From contig NC_051126.1 of the NCBI RefSeq assembly GCF_014839805.1, positions 9,060,609 to 9,124,608 on the forward strand: a stretch of DNA of 64,000 nt, in the 5' to 3' direction. Source of the stretch: Manduca sexta (Eukaryota > Arthropoda > Insecta > Lepidoptera > Sphingidae). The notes under the pieces are model-generated. The model searched no databases. It was not told the origin of the DNA and saw only the letters and a list, made by a program, of their open reading frames with translations. Made by a program: the position numbers and the translations under genes. This document shows, piece by piece, positions 32,796 through 44,880 of this stretch (position 1 is its first letter; the number at the start of each line of letters is the position of its first letter).

Positions 32796-33949
32796 TTACG
32801 AAGCGGACAATTCCATAAATCCATTATTCGTGTCCTCTTGTGAGACTCTCTAATTCCTCTGATTTTCAGATGCCCGTGACACAACATAATCGTAATATGC
32901 TCTAGTTTCAGTTTAGGCATATGGTGAGAACGTTGAAAAGTAAGGAAATCACGTTTCGAAAATAACTTTATTATCTTGCGCTCGTCGATATTGTCTATCT
33001 CGTTTTGTAGCATCTTTGTCAGTTATCCGTATTATATTAAATTATACTACGCCCACAGTGCCCGCAACATGAGATACAATATTCTAACAAAATCAAAATA
33101 CTCTGCCCGCCGAGGTCAGCCTCCATTTGTTCCCGTAATATCAGTGAAACTCGGATAACGCCAAAGAGTTCTAAGATTATTTAGAGCCGACATTGAAAAG
33201 ATTGTCATAGAAAAATTTTGCACTCATCCGATGGTTACTCAATGTACCGTAGAATAGCAAAACACCAATGTAAAATACTTCACATTTTTTCCATATTGTG
33301 ATTTCCAAGTTTTTAATGCACATATTTGCATATTTTCTATCAATATATTATTTTTGTATTCACATCCAAGGACGTTGTGACGTCTTGTGAGACGGATACT
33401 TTAAAGAAGACGGCGACTTATTACGAATTGGTAATAACTTTTGAGGCACAAATTTGGTACTGAACTCCGCTCTATAACTGACTATACTATTTAATATTTT
33501 GGGATAACGCGAAAGAGTGTACACGGGTTGTATTCTCCTGTGAATTACGTAAACATAATTGTAATTAATTCGATATTATTTATATCCTTTTTCTACCTAT
33601 AGTTTTATCTACCTTATTTGTATACTTCTCAAATTATTTGATAATTATTCACAACTTTACATTACTATCCATATTATCTCTTATCGCATATGCTCTTACA
33701 TTTATCTTGTAAAATATTTTATTGGAGCTACTACAAATACCAACTGATGCTATTCATTAATTAAGAGATATTTAAGTTTTTATTTCGAATAATCAATTAA
33801 ACTTACATAGTTGCAGAGTTATCTCTCGAATGTACAAGTTAATGTTATAGCTAGCATGGAGTGCATTATTAAATTGCGTCAAAATATTATTATAGGCCTT
33901 TTTTAGTCATACGTGAGAAAGTGACAAAATCTGACATAAACACGTAATC
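32796..33949. other. AT-rich DNA, nothing seen
   Basis: Short open frames near 32,777-33,158 on both strands have no recognisable domain. No repeat was recognised. Confidence 0.5.
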
Positions 33950-34150
33950 TGTGTCAAGGATTTTATTGACAATGAATCGCGTCATTGAGTGACGTAATGT
34001 AGAGCAGGTCCTAGGAATATGCAACGTGTCAGCAATGCGTGTGTAGTCGGTCGTGCAGCGTGTGGCGACTGACGCGCGTTAGGGCGAACTTTGCGTGATT
34101 TACACGTGCCAAGCGCCGTGCTTTTGCGTCTAAAAGTACGGTCAGCATCT
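33950..34150. promoter_or_regulatory. CpG-rich island with CRE-like site
   Basis: GAGTGACGTAATG near 33,988 contains a TGACGTAA bZIP/CRE-type word. It is followed by CpG-dense sequence (GTCGTGCAGCGTGTGGCGACTG, ACGCGCGTTAGGGCG, ACACGTGCCAAGCGCCG). Stops occur in every plus frame I checked, so it is not coding on that strand. It is the most pronounced composition change in this part of the window and fits an enhancer or promoter, which is inference. Confidence 0.35.
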
Positions 34151-35077
34151 TATTTGAACTTTACTATAGAAATTTAGAAGAGTAATTGATAGGTAGTATC
34201 GTGCAAAGACTGTTTTAAATCAAATAATTCGTTAAATTATAGCTATTAGAGCTGTGACCGCGAAGAGTAAAAATTTCGAAAGAGCGAATGTAATTTCAAA
34301 ATTGCAATAAAATTAGCTTATTTCAACGTGAAACATTAGTGTAAACTTAAACAATAATTACTGTATTTTATTTTTATTATAGGACTTTTGTTTACCCCAT
34401 CTTGATCTCCGCGATACGGCTATCCAGACAAACGAAGTCGCGGATAAAAGCTATTTTACATAAAACATTTAGTCGCAGTACATGTATTTCAATTCACTGA
34501 TTAAATTACATAGTTGTTCGTCCATTTGTTAAGAGTTAAGAGGTAACAAAAGTGCCTTAGTTTACATTCAGTAAAATAGGGTCGTGCGACATGCAAACCT
34601 TTACAATGTTGTAATTTTTTACCTTTATTATACCGCTCTGCAAAATGACATCCCATTTGTTTTAATAGTAAATATATTCTAACAAAAAATGCCCTTTAAA
34701 TATGCATATGAATCGCTTGGGGCATCGATAAATTGGCGACGCATTTCGTTTAATAAGTGAAAAATATACATAGTTAGAAATAATTAAAATAAACATTCCA
34801 TTCATTGAGTCATGACCTACACGCAATTACTTAATGAACTAGTATAATAGCTGCTAGAACTAGTATGATAAAGTAAAAGCCATAAAAGTTGTCACAACAT
34901 AAACGTCATAATTTTAGCAAAAGTAAAAAATACTGACTGTTATTTTCAATCAAGAAGGTGGCCGTTAATAAGCATGTTTAGATTCTTTTTGGATCCAGCT
35001 CCTAAGTGACCCGTGATATCTATCAGTTGTCTAGCGTCGGCGTACTTTTAAACAAAACTGTATTATTATGTATAGAG
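34151..35077. other. AT-rich DNA, nothing seen
   Basis: No gene or repeat was recognised. Confidence 0.5.
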
Positions 35078-35099
35078 AAAATTAACTATAGTTAATTTT
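35078..35099. repeat. 22-bp perfect palindrome without spacer
   Basis: AAAATTAACTA and its exact reverse complement TAGTTAATTTT meet with no spacer. Allowing one mismatch it extends to 35,075-35,102. AT-rich palindromes arise more easily by chance than mixed ones, but 22 perfect bases is still notable. Confidence 0.75.
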
Positions 35100-36059
35100 T
35101 TCAGTGTTACTTTTACGATAGTCTAATTACAATTTTTTATACTATATCGTATCGCATTTGCTAATCATTAGCCACGTTACGATTATATTATTTAATCAAA
35201 TACTAAATCCATTTATAGGCGTGCACATATTTGAATAACAAACACATGAACAAACGTTAGTTAGAGTGCTTCACACACCCGACGGCATACTTCAAGTGAA
35301 ACGATCAAATACTCCGTACAGCACAATTTCTACGAAGATTAATTATTGAATACCCGCCCCCGTCACAATTTATTCTAGGCTCCTCCTCTGACGCGCGAAG
35401 CCAACAGAGACATATGATCCAATCAACGAAATAATGAATAAACATCATCCATACAACTTTATTACAAATCCATACAGCTATTAACACGTATATAAAATGA
35501 TAACATCACACAAAGTAAGCACAGGCTGCAGCGGTCCGCACCGCAGCAAAAAATTAAAATAAATTATTCATCTCGTAAAGATTGTTTTTGATCAGTTGCA
35601 TGTGCAGAAACTGTTCGCGTTGATTATGCCATTTGTATGTAGAAATCTACGGCGTGGCCTTATTAAGATAAAAAGGTTGTATTTTAAACGGCCATGTCGA
35701 GAAGTATTAAAATGTTTGCATCGTAAAGATTGTGTTAAGGTTTTCTATAAAGTTATTTAGATGATCCGATATGACCGCGGAACGTAGGCAAATATCAAAC
35801 AATGTGAATATTACTAGAAAATGTTCTCGTTTAGCGACAAACATTGAAAACAAAATTTGTGACGGTGTCCCGCTAGCAGAACAGATAACCTTATTAAGAT
35901 TCGAGGCAATCGGTGGATACAGGTGCAGGTGGAACCGGCCCGCGGCTCGTGGAAATCTCTTGAGAAATGCACTATGTTCAACAGTTTATATTATTTCGTT
36001 CCAAATTTTCAGATTTATGATATGATACAAATAGAAAAGTGTTTTCTGAAGTTGATTTC
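35100..36059. other. AT-rich DNA, no gene recognised
   Basis: An 84-codon plus frame (35,771-36,025) and overlapping frames have no recognisable domain. Confidence 0.45.
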
Positions 36060-36300
36060 TTTTTTGGCAACCCTACTCGCGCACGACACGGCAACACCGA
36101 CAATGCATTCCACCCCACTTGTAATACATTTCAATTTAACTGGAAATCGGCGCATTACCTAGAGTTATAACAGCTAAGACCTTTATTTAGTGTCGGACCA
36201 CCGCGACCTCACGATTTAATATGGACCCGCCACTAAATACGGCCATCCTTTGTGCTTTCATTATTTTGGAATTGCTAGGGTTGCCATATGTGTCATTTTA
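36060..36300. promoter_or_regulatory. GC-richer island with two AGGGTTGCC motifs
   Basis: GGCAACCCT at 36,066-36,074 and GCTAGGGTTGCC at 36,274-36,285 are opposite-strand copies of one motif about 200 bases apart. Between them lie CpG-bearing words such as CTCGCGCACGACACGG and GTCGGACCACCGCGACC. The second copy shares 12 exact bases with 884-895. A regulatory role is inferred from motif recurrence and composition. Confidence 0.35.
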
Positions 36301-37779
36301 AATTAACCTCGAATAACGAAGTCCTTAAAGCTATGGTTGATTGCTTGTAAAGAAATTGCAATTTGAAACCACCGTTAAAGTTAAATAAACATATTTAATT
36401 TAAATAAAAATAAAACTTTTAGTGAGTTGTAGATTTTTTATTGCATCGGCAAAATTTATTATTCCTATATTTGCTAACGGCAGGCCCACATTATAATACC
36501 TCCGACTTATAATGTTTGCCTTGATATTTATTGAAACGTCTAGACATAAATTGTTTGCTCCATCAGCCAGTGACGATAGGAGTGATTTCAATAAAAGCTG
36601 TCATACATTTAGATTTAGTTCCGCCATTTATGTTTTACGAGTTATTGTTATCTGCGATGGTGTGTGTCGATATTTATTAACATTTATCGGGTAACGATTC
36701 ATTTTCAACTATTATAGTCATATTATTTCATGCTAGCTCACAAGATATTGGCAACAAATTTGGTTGGGACTTAAGATTAGTACTTAGTTAGCATTATTGT
36801 TGTAACTTCTAGGGTACCTATTTCAAATTAGTAAACAAACGAAATCTACTCTTAAAGTTTTCATTTAAAAACTGTCATAAATTCCCATGTCGCATAATAT
36901 TTAATTCTATTTGTATTTTTCCTCAGGGCAAATCCATAATCAACATCCTCAAATATGTAATCCATCAATCGAAATAACAGCTACACTTATCATTTTTTTT
37001 TCACATTTAATTTATCTATTTGTCAAAAAGACAAATGACTAAATATTCACCTATCATAAATATTATATTATCATAACATTACATTAGAGAAATAATAATG
37101 TCCATTACTTTAACAAAATCCTATAACCACTTTTTAGTCGTATGATGCAATGAATTCATATTTACCTTTATAAATCTTTAAACACACTTTAGCAAAAAAT
37201 ATAAAACCCGACGCACTTGTTTTATAATCGTGCGTTTTATGTACATTTTTCCATTAATGTCATTAAAGGCAAATAACGGCAAAAAACTGAGAAACAGGTC
37301 TAAACACGGAGATCTAATCTAGCTTTTTCCAGCGCGACACGACGTCCATAGGAGGCAAAATTGTTTAATCTTAACAATATAATACTGCTAAGGAGATTGT
37401 TAAAGTGCCAGTACATTTGTGTTGCTAATGCTGCTCGGCCATGTGTGAACTGCGAATATATTAAGAGTAAACCCTATGAGGACAAGACGTAAGGCATTTA
37501 ATGCGACTTTTAGCCATTAATCCTCACGAATGATTTTTTTCTTTATCTGACGTGGTACGAATTTTACATAATAATTGATCATTAAACTAAATTTATAGAA
37601 CTTACATTAAATTTAATAGTTCTGGCCTGGCGTTGTAATTTTTTTTTTAATGGATAGTAGTGTTTATATAAATAATTGTTATAATCAATGTAAATCGTTT
37701 CGTTATAATTGGATAATTATTATCCTACATGGGTCAGGATATTAAAATAAAATTTTATACGTCACACATAAATCACCGT
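36301..37779. other. AT-rich DNA, nothing seen
   Basis: Short overlapping frames at 36,400-36,694 have no recognisable content. ACGCAC and GTGCGT flank a TTTTATAA block near 37,212-37,236, an isolated weak inverted repeat. Confidence 0.5.
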
Positions 37780-37975
37780 CAGTCAGCGAGTGGCAACCCT
37801 GTGCCGTACCGGACAAAAAGTCGCGAAATTCTCGCATTAATTACGTGAATAATTACGTATAGCCCATGTTGGTCGCGACACGTTTTTGCTGAGATCAGAT
37901 AGGTGAAGTGGAATCCGATAATTGTCGTGGCAACGTGCTCCGGTTGTGTATACCATTATTATAATGTCCGTGATA
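37780..37975. promoter_or_regulatory. GC-richer island with AGGGTTGCC and GATA-like words
   Basis: This island contains GGCAACCCT at 37,792-37,800, two AATTACG words near 37,838-37,857, AGATCAGATAGG and TCCGATAATTG. A plus-strand open frame across 37,778-37,850 ends in TGA and has no convincing splice sites. The mix of motifs and composition suggests a cis-regulatory element; this is inference. Confidence 0.33.
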
Positions 37976-39134
37976 GATGGAGCTTCGTCCATTTTCATCC
38001 CATACTAGGATGGCTTCTTTCTATTATAATAATTAGGAAAAACTTTCATAACGTACAATAGACTTTAAAGTTCTCTCTAGCCGACAATTATGCTTGCCAA
38101 AATTATTGCAATTAAATTTATTCATAGTAAATTCACATACACGGAAAAAAACAACACATATCAACTACTTACATTTCATTAATAACAATCACTCCAACAT
38201 TCTTAACACCAGCAGAGGAACGCAAATAAAATCTATGCTCATAAGACACAGGGTCCAAGATCACTTTTGACATAGTAACCCCTAATGACAATGCCTTATA
38301 TGTGGAACTAAAAAAAATGGTCTTAAAACCACCCATTATAATATTTCCTTAGGTAGACTTAAAATCCCAGTAGTGTTGATACGATTTCGGGTAACTTTCT
38401 CCTATTATTCCTGCGCTGAAATCGAAATATCAATTTAACTACTGCGGCCTCCGAGTGGAGTTTATTACATGTCGCTAGCGGGTGTTATTCCGCGAAGGAA
38501 TTACTTCAACCTGCCGGTCTTAGCAAAACGTTTAGCGGGATTACTCTTAAACGGAAAATGTATTAGAATTGTGTCAACAATCGGGTTTCGAGCAAAACAT
38601 AATACACTCCCATTATAATAGCAGTCGCTTTAATAGGGTAGTCACGTTGGTTGTTGATTGAACATAAATGGAAAAATAATAGTAGACTATACAAATATAC
38701 AGCATCATTGTGACATTCCGTTAATAAATAAAACCACATACTCTAATTTCCTCTGCTAACACTGTGCCAAAAATCATTTATGAATAACATTACTTTTCTG
38801 ATTTAATAAAAAAAAATTTAGTGCGGATATGGCATGCGTGTGAGTGTATTTCTAGCTGAAAATGTGATGTTACCGTGTGACGAGTAGTATTAGTAGCATT
38901 AAGGCGTGTAATATTAAAATTACTTTTCATGGATATTTATTTTGTTCGAAATTTATTTTTTTATTTCACACACCTCAATTACGAGGAGACTGAAAATATT
39001 TTAGCTCACACTGGAACACTGTAAAATATCGACTACACTGCGAAATCCAGAATTAGACAACTCTATTTTTAGGTATATTAACCCTATTACCACATGACAT
39101 ACACTCAAATTATCTTCTTCACCCTACACTTTTA
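37976..39134. other. AT-rich DNA, nothing seen
   Basis: No gene or repeat was recognised. Confidence 0.55.
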
Positions 39135-39148
39135 CACATACACTCACG

Positions 39149-39179
<31 letters not shown>

Positions 39180-39204
39180 CCGCACACACACACACACACA
39201 CACA
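39135..39204. repeat. Interrupted (CA)n microsatellite
   Basis: About 70 bases of CA dinucleotides are broken by TACACTCACG, CTCG and CCCG interruptions. The longest pure run, 39,183-39,204, has about 11 repeats. The interruptions suggest an older tract. Confidence 0.95.
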
Positions 39205-42200
39205 ATATGACGCTCTCTAACTCGCGCTTAACAAATTAATGCAATTTAATTAATTGGTTTCTCAAGACACAGGCGCAGCCTAATTTGAGAACCTCTGGTA
39301 ATTTTCTTTGTACTTTTCTTATTTTTTAATAAAGGTTTTTTCATTTTCATTTTTTTTTCATACGGTTCGAGTAATTTATTGTAAATTATTATTTTCAACA
39401 AATTATGTATATGGTTTCATTTAGTAACATATCAAAACTATACTGTTCAATAAAATAAGATACTAAGACATTAATAGCGTTACTTCCCACAAATTAAAGT
39501 AAATAATCATCATTTCTAGAAATTGACTACCTATAAAATTTTAAGTTGTCAATTACTTAATCCTTTAGACTATTATAAAAGGTAATCATGGTGCACTATG
39601 TTAAGAAGATATTGAGATGATTAAAAACTTTTTGAAAAAAAATATCTGTTTCTTACAGTAACATTCACTCGGCCCTTGACCACACCAGTACATAAACAAC
39701 AATATTAATTTTAGAGACAGATTGCAGCCGGAAGATGTTATCCGTCCAGTGCCGGTTACTCCAAACGATTCAGTGCAACTATTTTAAGTTGCCTGTCCGC
39801 CTGTAATGAGGGGCCATTCTACATTCCATCATCACTACAAACAGTGTAAACACATGTTATTATATCGTAGCCTCTACAGAAACAGCCCTTTAAAGTAACG
39901 GACTAAAAATACGGTCAAAACAACGGAATGAATGATTAGATTCCGATCTCTTACATGTTATTAATCAAGGGTTTTCCAGTTTATTTTTTTATTTAGTGAA
40001 GATATGCGTGGGCTGTAAACCGTGATCACAGTTTAATTCTTGGGTTATGAAATAATATTGTATTTTTAATTCGAGACTTTTATATTATAAAATTAGGATT
40101 ATATCCAGACTTGATGTTAAAGTCAGTTAATAAAGCATGCTAATGGGATTTTTTAGATTCTAAAACATATTCCATATTAATTAATTTCATGGAACAATCC
40201 TCGATTAAATAAAATCCTAGACTAAACCAAATAACTATAGACAGTACAAGTAATAAAATATCGATTGAAAACATTCACTTAACGTATCACACTTAATGAA
40301 ATTATGAATTTATACTTATTGTAGCGGGAGTCATTTGTCAACCCGGTCTCACAACTGGTGGAACAGGTCGTAAAATTAACTTAAAACTCTTTTATCTGAA
40401 TATATTATTGCCGCTTTAATGTATCGAACGGGAAATCTGCATTTTAATAGTCACATTTTAATATATAGTCTATTAGCGAAATATATGTGTGGATAAATTG
40501 GAGCGAAGATATAATTTATGATGGGAAGAAGTGATAAGCGAGTGACCAAGTGAATTTTAATTGGGAATTTTGCTCGACAATTATGCGCATCATAGAATCC
40601 AATAGCTATATTTCATTTCTCAATAATTGTGAAAGATTTGTAAAGAAATATAAAATATCACTTTATAATTATGAAATAATTTCGTCTTTTCCGATATGTA
40701 CCACAATATTCGTGGAAAAAATAAGTAAGTTTGCCGAGTACATTTTGTCAAAAAAGTTAATGATATTTCTAAGGTGTTTATATAAAGACAATGCTTCGAT
40801 TGTCTTGGAAAAGAAATAATTTAGAAACCTTTTTTCCAAGCTTTACTCTCAAAGAGTCATTCTATGCCTACACATTGCAAAACCGCTTGTAACCTTAAAA
40901 AAAGATAAAAGTACATAATGTTCCAATGCACTAGAGTCGGTAATTGAAGGCATACAAGACTAGTTTAATTCAAGCAAATGGTGCTGTCATCAAACGGGTA
41001 GCTGCTCCGTGGCAATGAACTCTATATAAAAACAAATCAAGTGACACCAAAAACACCACACTTGTGTCAATTATTGTAGGCATAAGTAAAGTATTTGCTG
41101 AAGTAACATTCTAGTCCATATGCTTTTACGTTATTATTATGCTTATTTACTAATATATTTAGATTATTATAGCTAATTGCTAAATAATGAGACTTCCAGG
41201 TCCCACAACGACATAGACCCTTATTTTTACGTATCGCCATTTGATACTCACACGCCTTAATTGAGCCCTTACCAGATTTAAATATACACGGATGCCGCTG
41301 ATATCTTCCATCAAAGCGAATCTGAATTCATGGCCTTGGCCATTTACTTGGAACATAATTCCACTCCCATTTCTATACTGTAATTTGTAAACGTCTGTAG
41401 ACAGATATTAATATGTTAATGTTCAACACTTAAGTAGCTAACATGTTTAGTTTAATGGTTAATGTAAGTGAATTCATAAATAAATACGTACTAGCAAATA
41501 GTAACAGCAAAAATCTATATCGATTTGAACTGCGCTGATACTCCTGAGATCTTAGACATTATGACAAAATGATACTGGCACTATGAATACAGATGCTTAG
41601 GGTCATAGACAAAAGTTACCCAGATTTAGTAGCATACTTTATATAAAAGTTCGTTAGCCTATGCCACAGTACTGATGACGGTCCTAATACTGCATGTATT
41701 TGAATAATTCTCTCATGTAGAGATAAATACAAGATCTCGCCTCATCGCGTTTATGGCACCAGATGATATCGCTTTATGCTTGCTCCGTGGACCTTGTAAG
41801 CAGTTATAACTAAGTACTTAAATGTTAAGCTAAATGCACTTGATGACTTAGTTAATTCAAAGTAACGCTTGGATTAGATAATGCTATTTCTAATCTACAT
41901 ACTGATATACTCACGCCTTGTACCTGGATGGGTAGACAAAGTTAGTAACTTTTGCACCAGCTTTTAACCATACTTATTTTCCATATGGTGATGTGATAAA
42001 GAACGAAAGAATTTTCGCTAGCATTTTCCTTCCTTCTCCCCTCCGTCGATCCTAAAAGAACCCACCCCTCACCCAAATTCCCTCCAGGGTTTTTCTATTT
42101 CTCCACAACAACTTGCACACAGCCACCACAACTCAGAGCTACGTATCAAGTAACGGAACTTCTAAACTCTTTTTTGACTCAATAAATGAAATAACCTGAC

Positions 42201-44198
42201 ACTATATCAAATATAAATTCGAATACGAGGCAACTCGAGCCCATTTCCGCAAATCAAAAGTTGTTAAGATTTTTTATTCGACCGTTCAGCAAACGGGCAT
42301 TGTAACAGGTTCAATGAGGTGACTTGAATATTCAGAATAGATTTTTCAATAGTAGGTAGGTACTACCTACCGATAATGAGTCACAAAATGTAGAATCGAT
42401 TGGAAAGTCAGTGGCCTTTAGATGTTTTTGTTCACCGAACTGCAAATTCTGTATGCAATCGTCAAATGTATTCATTTTTATTTTGATCTAGTTTGACCCG
42501 AAATAAGTAGTAACGGTTGAATGTCAGTGACTTCAACCTATTTAATATAGTATATTCCTATTCTATGTAAATTTAAAATCTTCTTCCAGAATGTAATATT
42601 AACGTCAACCCGTCTTCAGTAGTATAATATATTGGCGCGGATCTCGTTGAGAAATTGATAAACTCCTGTCCTTTTTAACGTATTACTTACTTGCTTTTGT
42701 TCACAATACCGCCTCCGTAGATGCCTTTTTCCAGTATAATTTTTCTCAGTATAAAAATTAGTCTATTTTTAAATTTAGGATTTTTACAATCTGTGTGAAA
42801 AAAATCATCCTCATACATACAGCGTACGTTTAAACATAGGTAATACAATAATTCATTAACTTTCACATTCGTAAGATTAACCACTTTTTAACATAGTTAT
42901 AAAGGAAAAGGTTGTTAAGGCTTCTTAGCCAATAAAGACTCCAGCGGTATCTTTAAGTCATGGCTTAAGGATACCTTGTTCATATACACCTTGTAGGCGA
43001 GGACATGTAATACCCACTGCAGAGGTATCTACTTAATCGTCATTGGTTTAGCTGTAATCGAAGCATTAAAAAAATTAATACGCTACTTTAAGACGAGTAT
43101 CGATAAGCGTAATACCGCCCACAACCATCGACGGGTTGAATCGGTTATTGTTCATTATAAGTCATTTGGTATTAATAAGTTTGTATGTTGGTTATTAATG
43201 TGTTTTTTATACCGTTATCCGACTCGTACAGACAACAATAAGCTCTCGATCACGACTTGTCAACCGATGAGATTCCTACGCGTGGTAACCACAAAAACTT
43301 ATAAATGCAAGTGTATTTTAGTAACAAATATTTTTATGATTAGAACAATTTTTTATTTGATAATTTTGGAACGTGTTTTAGAGTAGCATTTCAAGGAAAT
43401 TTTTATGATCAAAATACTGTTTCTTTTACGTTTTTTTTTAATTTTGTGTTTAAGTAGTTAACCGGATGTAAGTTATGTTGAACACGAATCAGTATGTATA
43501 CTCTTATATAATATACTAACGTTATGTTGATATTTTGATACACCACGTATGTACTTTTAAATGGTACTAATACAAGTATGGTGTAGTATTCCTGCGTCTA
43601 TGCTAAATCCAGGGGTCGGTGCACGGGTTTCTTATAAGCAATGCCAAAAAAATTGGCTCGTGTTTTTACGTCCAATCGCTTGGCTGTCATGGACTGTCCT
43701 ATTTTTTGTACAACTGTCACATCACAATATCCAAATTAATCTATTTTTCATTATTGCACCGTTATAAAAAGGTAATTGCGTGATTTTATTTCCTTTTGCA
43801 GGTAATTTACGAGTAGCGAAAACCATCGACATCGTAAAAACTAGTAAGTGTAAAAATCTAATTCATTTACTTACTCTATTTTTATAACAAGCGACTTGCA
43901 ATTAAAATGAGGTTAATGAGATCAAAAAACATTGAAATATTGGCATAACATGTAATTTAGACTATTTATTTACTGTATTTTCATAAAAAAATTATTTGTA
44001 ATTATACTAAAATGAATATGGTAGAACGATGGAATAATATCGTTTATAATTATAATATTGCGCATATAAATTGCAATTACATAAAAAAAGAGTGAGAGAT
44101 TTCTGAAAAACTTAAAATAATAAAAAATTGAAAATTTCAACACACGGCTCACGGAACTCTGAAGTTTACTAAACTATAAATTTGTTCCTGCGACTAAC
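39205..44198. other. 5 kb AT-rich unique DNA, no gene seen
   Basis: This is the longest stretch without a recognised element. Short frames at 40,550-40,819, 42,687-42,884, 43,198-43,386, 43,561-43,767 and 43,970-44,152 have AT-driven compositions and no domains. A pyrimidine-rich patch lies at 42,025-42,110. A small palindrome GGTAGGTACTACCTACC is at about 42,355-42,371. Confidence 0.55.
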
Positions 44199-44223
44199 GC
44201 TCAGTTAAAAAGCTTAACTGAGC
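44199..44223. repeat. 10-bp inverted repeat followed by a T-run
   Basis: GCTCAGTTAA and TTAACTGAGC pair across five bases, and TGTTTTTT follows. The shape resembles a bacterial intrinsic terminator, but everything around it is insect nuclear DNA, so it is listed only as a hairpin. Confidence 0.6.
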
Positions 44224-44649
44224 TGTTTTTTGCTGTTGATGAAATTAACAAATAATAATAAATACTTACAAAAAAACGCACAAAATATGAAGAGTCATTA
44301 AGTAATCACTATTACGTCTTTTTGTTTATTTAGCAATAACAATATTCCTGGATACGAAAACAAAAAACGTTAGGAATTATATAATACGAATTACCAACAT
44401 AGTACAAATAAAACACTATTACTGTAAACAAATTGTGTATTGCAATGGAATTTTTATTTTAAGTTATTACAAGCACAATAAAATTCAAAGCTTCAAGCCG
44501 CTAGCCACCATAAACATGATACAACCGGTATTATCTGAAAATTCAAAGAAAGGAAACCGAAATATACAATTTTACATTATAGAGTACTTCAAAAGCGAGA
44601 CAATTAAGCGAAAGTTATAATAAGACTAAATCTAGTTGAATGGGCCTTC
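44224..44649. other. AT-rich DNA, nothing seen
   Basis: A 61-codon plus frame at 44,435-44,620 has no recognisable content. Confidence 0.45.
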
Positions 44650-44880
44650 TATTGCATAAATACAAACACAAAAGAGAAAATAGGTCCAGAACACCTTCCA
44701 TCATAGGAGCGAGATCTGATACGCCATTTTGGTTGCCATGACAACAGAAGTGCGAGCGCCACACGCGGCTCCTTTGATTTACCACGCACCGGTTTGTGCA
44801 GTAAATAATGGCTGGCCGACGTACATTGGCAGAAATTGGCGGGCCTTGTAGAGGTGTGGTACTTAGGCCTGATTTACACG
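44650..44880. promoter_or_regulatory. GC-richer island with RFX X-box and other sites
   Basis: GTTGCCATGACAAC at 44,732-44,745 fits the RFX X-box consensus GTHNYYATRRNAAC completely and differs from the perfect palindrome at one base. Just upstream is CGCCATTTT, a Pho/YY1-type core. Downstream are CCTTTGATTT (TCF/Pangolin-like, near 44,771) and ACCGGTTT (Grainyhead-like, near 44,789), all within about 70 bases. In animals RFX factors control ciliary genes, which in insects means sensory neurons and sperm. A 97-codon minus frame (44,615-44,908) spans the island but has no domain and is not called a gene. Confidence 0.45.

Noticed and set aside
43090..43140. Possible further LINE-tail fragment ('aagcgtaataccgcccac')
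   Set aside because: Only one short block resembles the family and the flanks do not match, so chance cannot be excluded.
44199..44240. Hairpin plus T-run resembling a bacterial intrinsic terminator
   Set aside because: The surrounding DNA is insect nuclear, so a bacterial terminator is not meaningful here.
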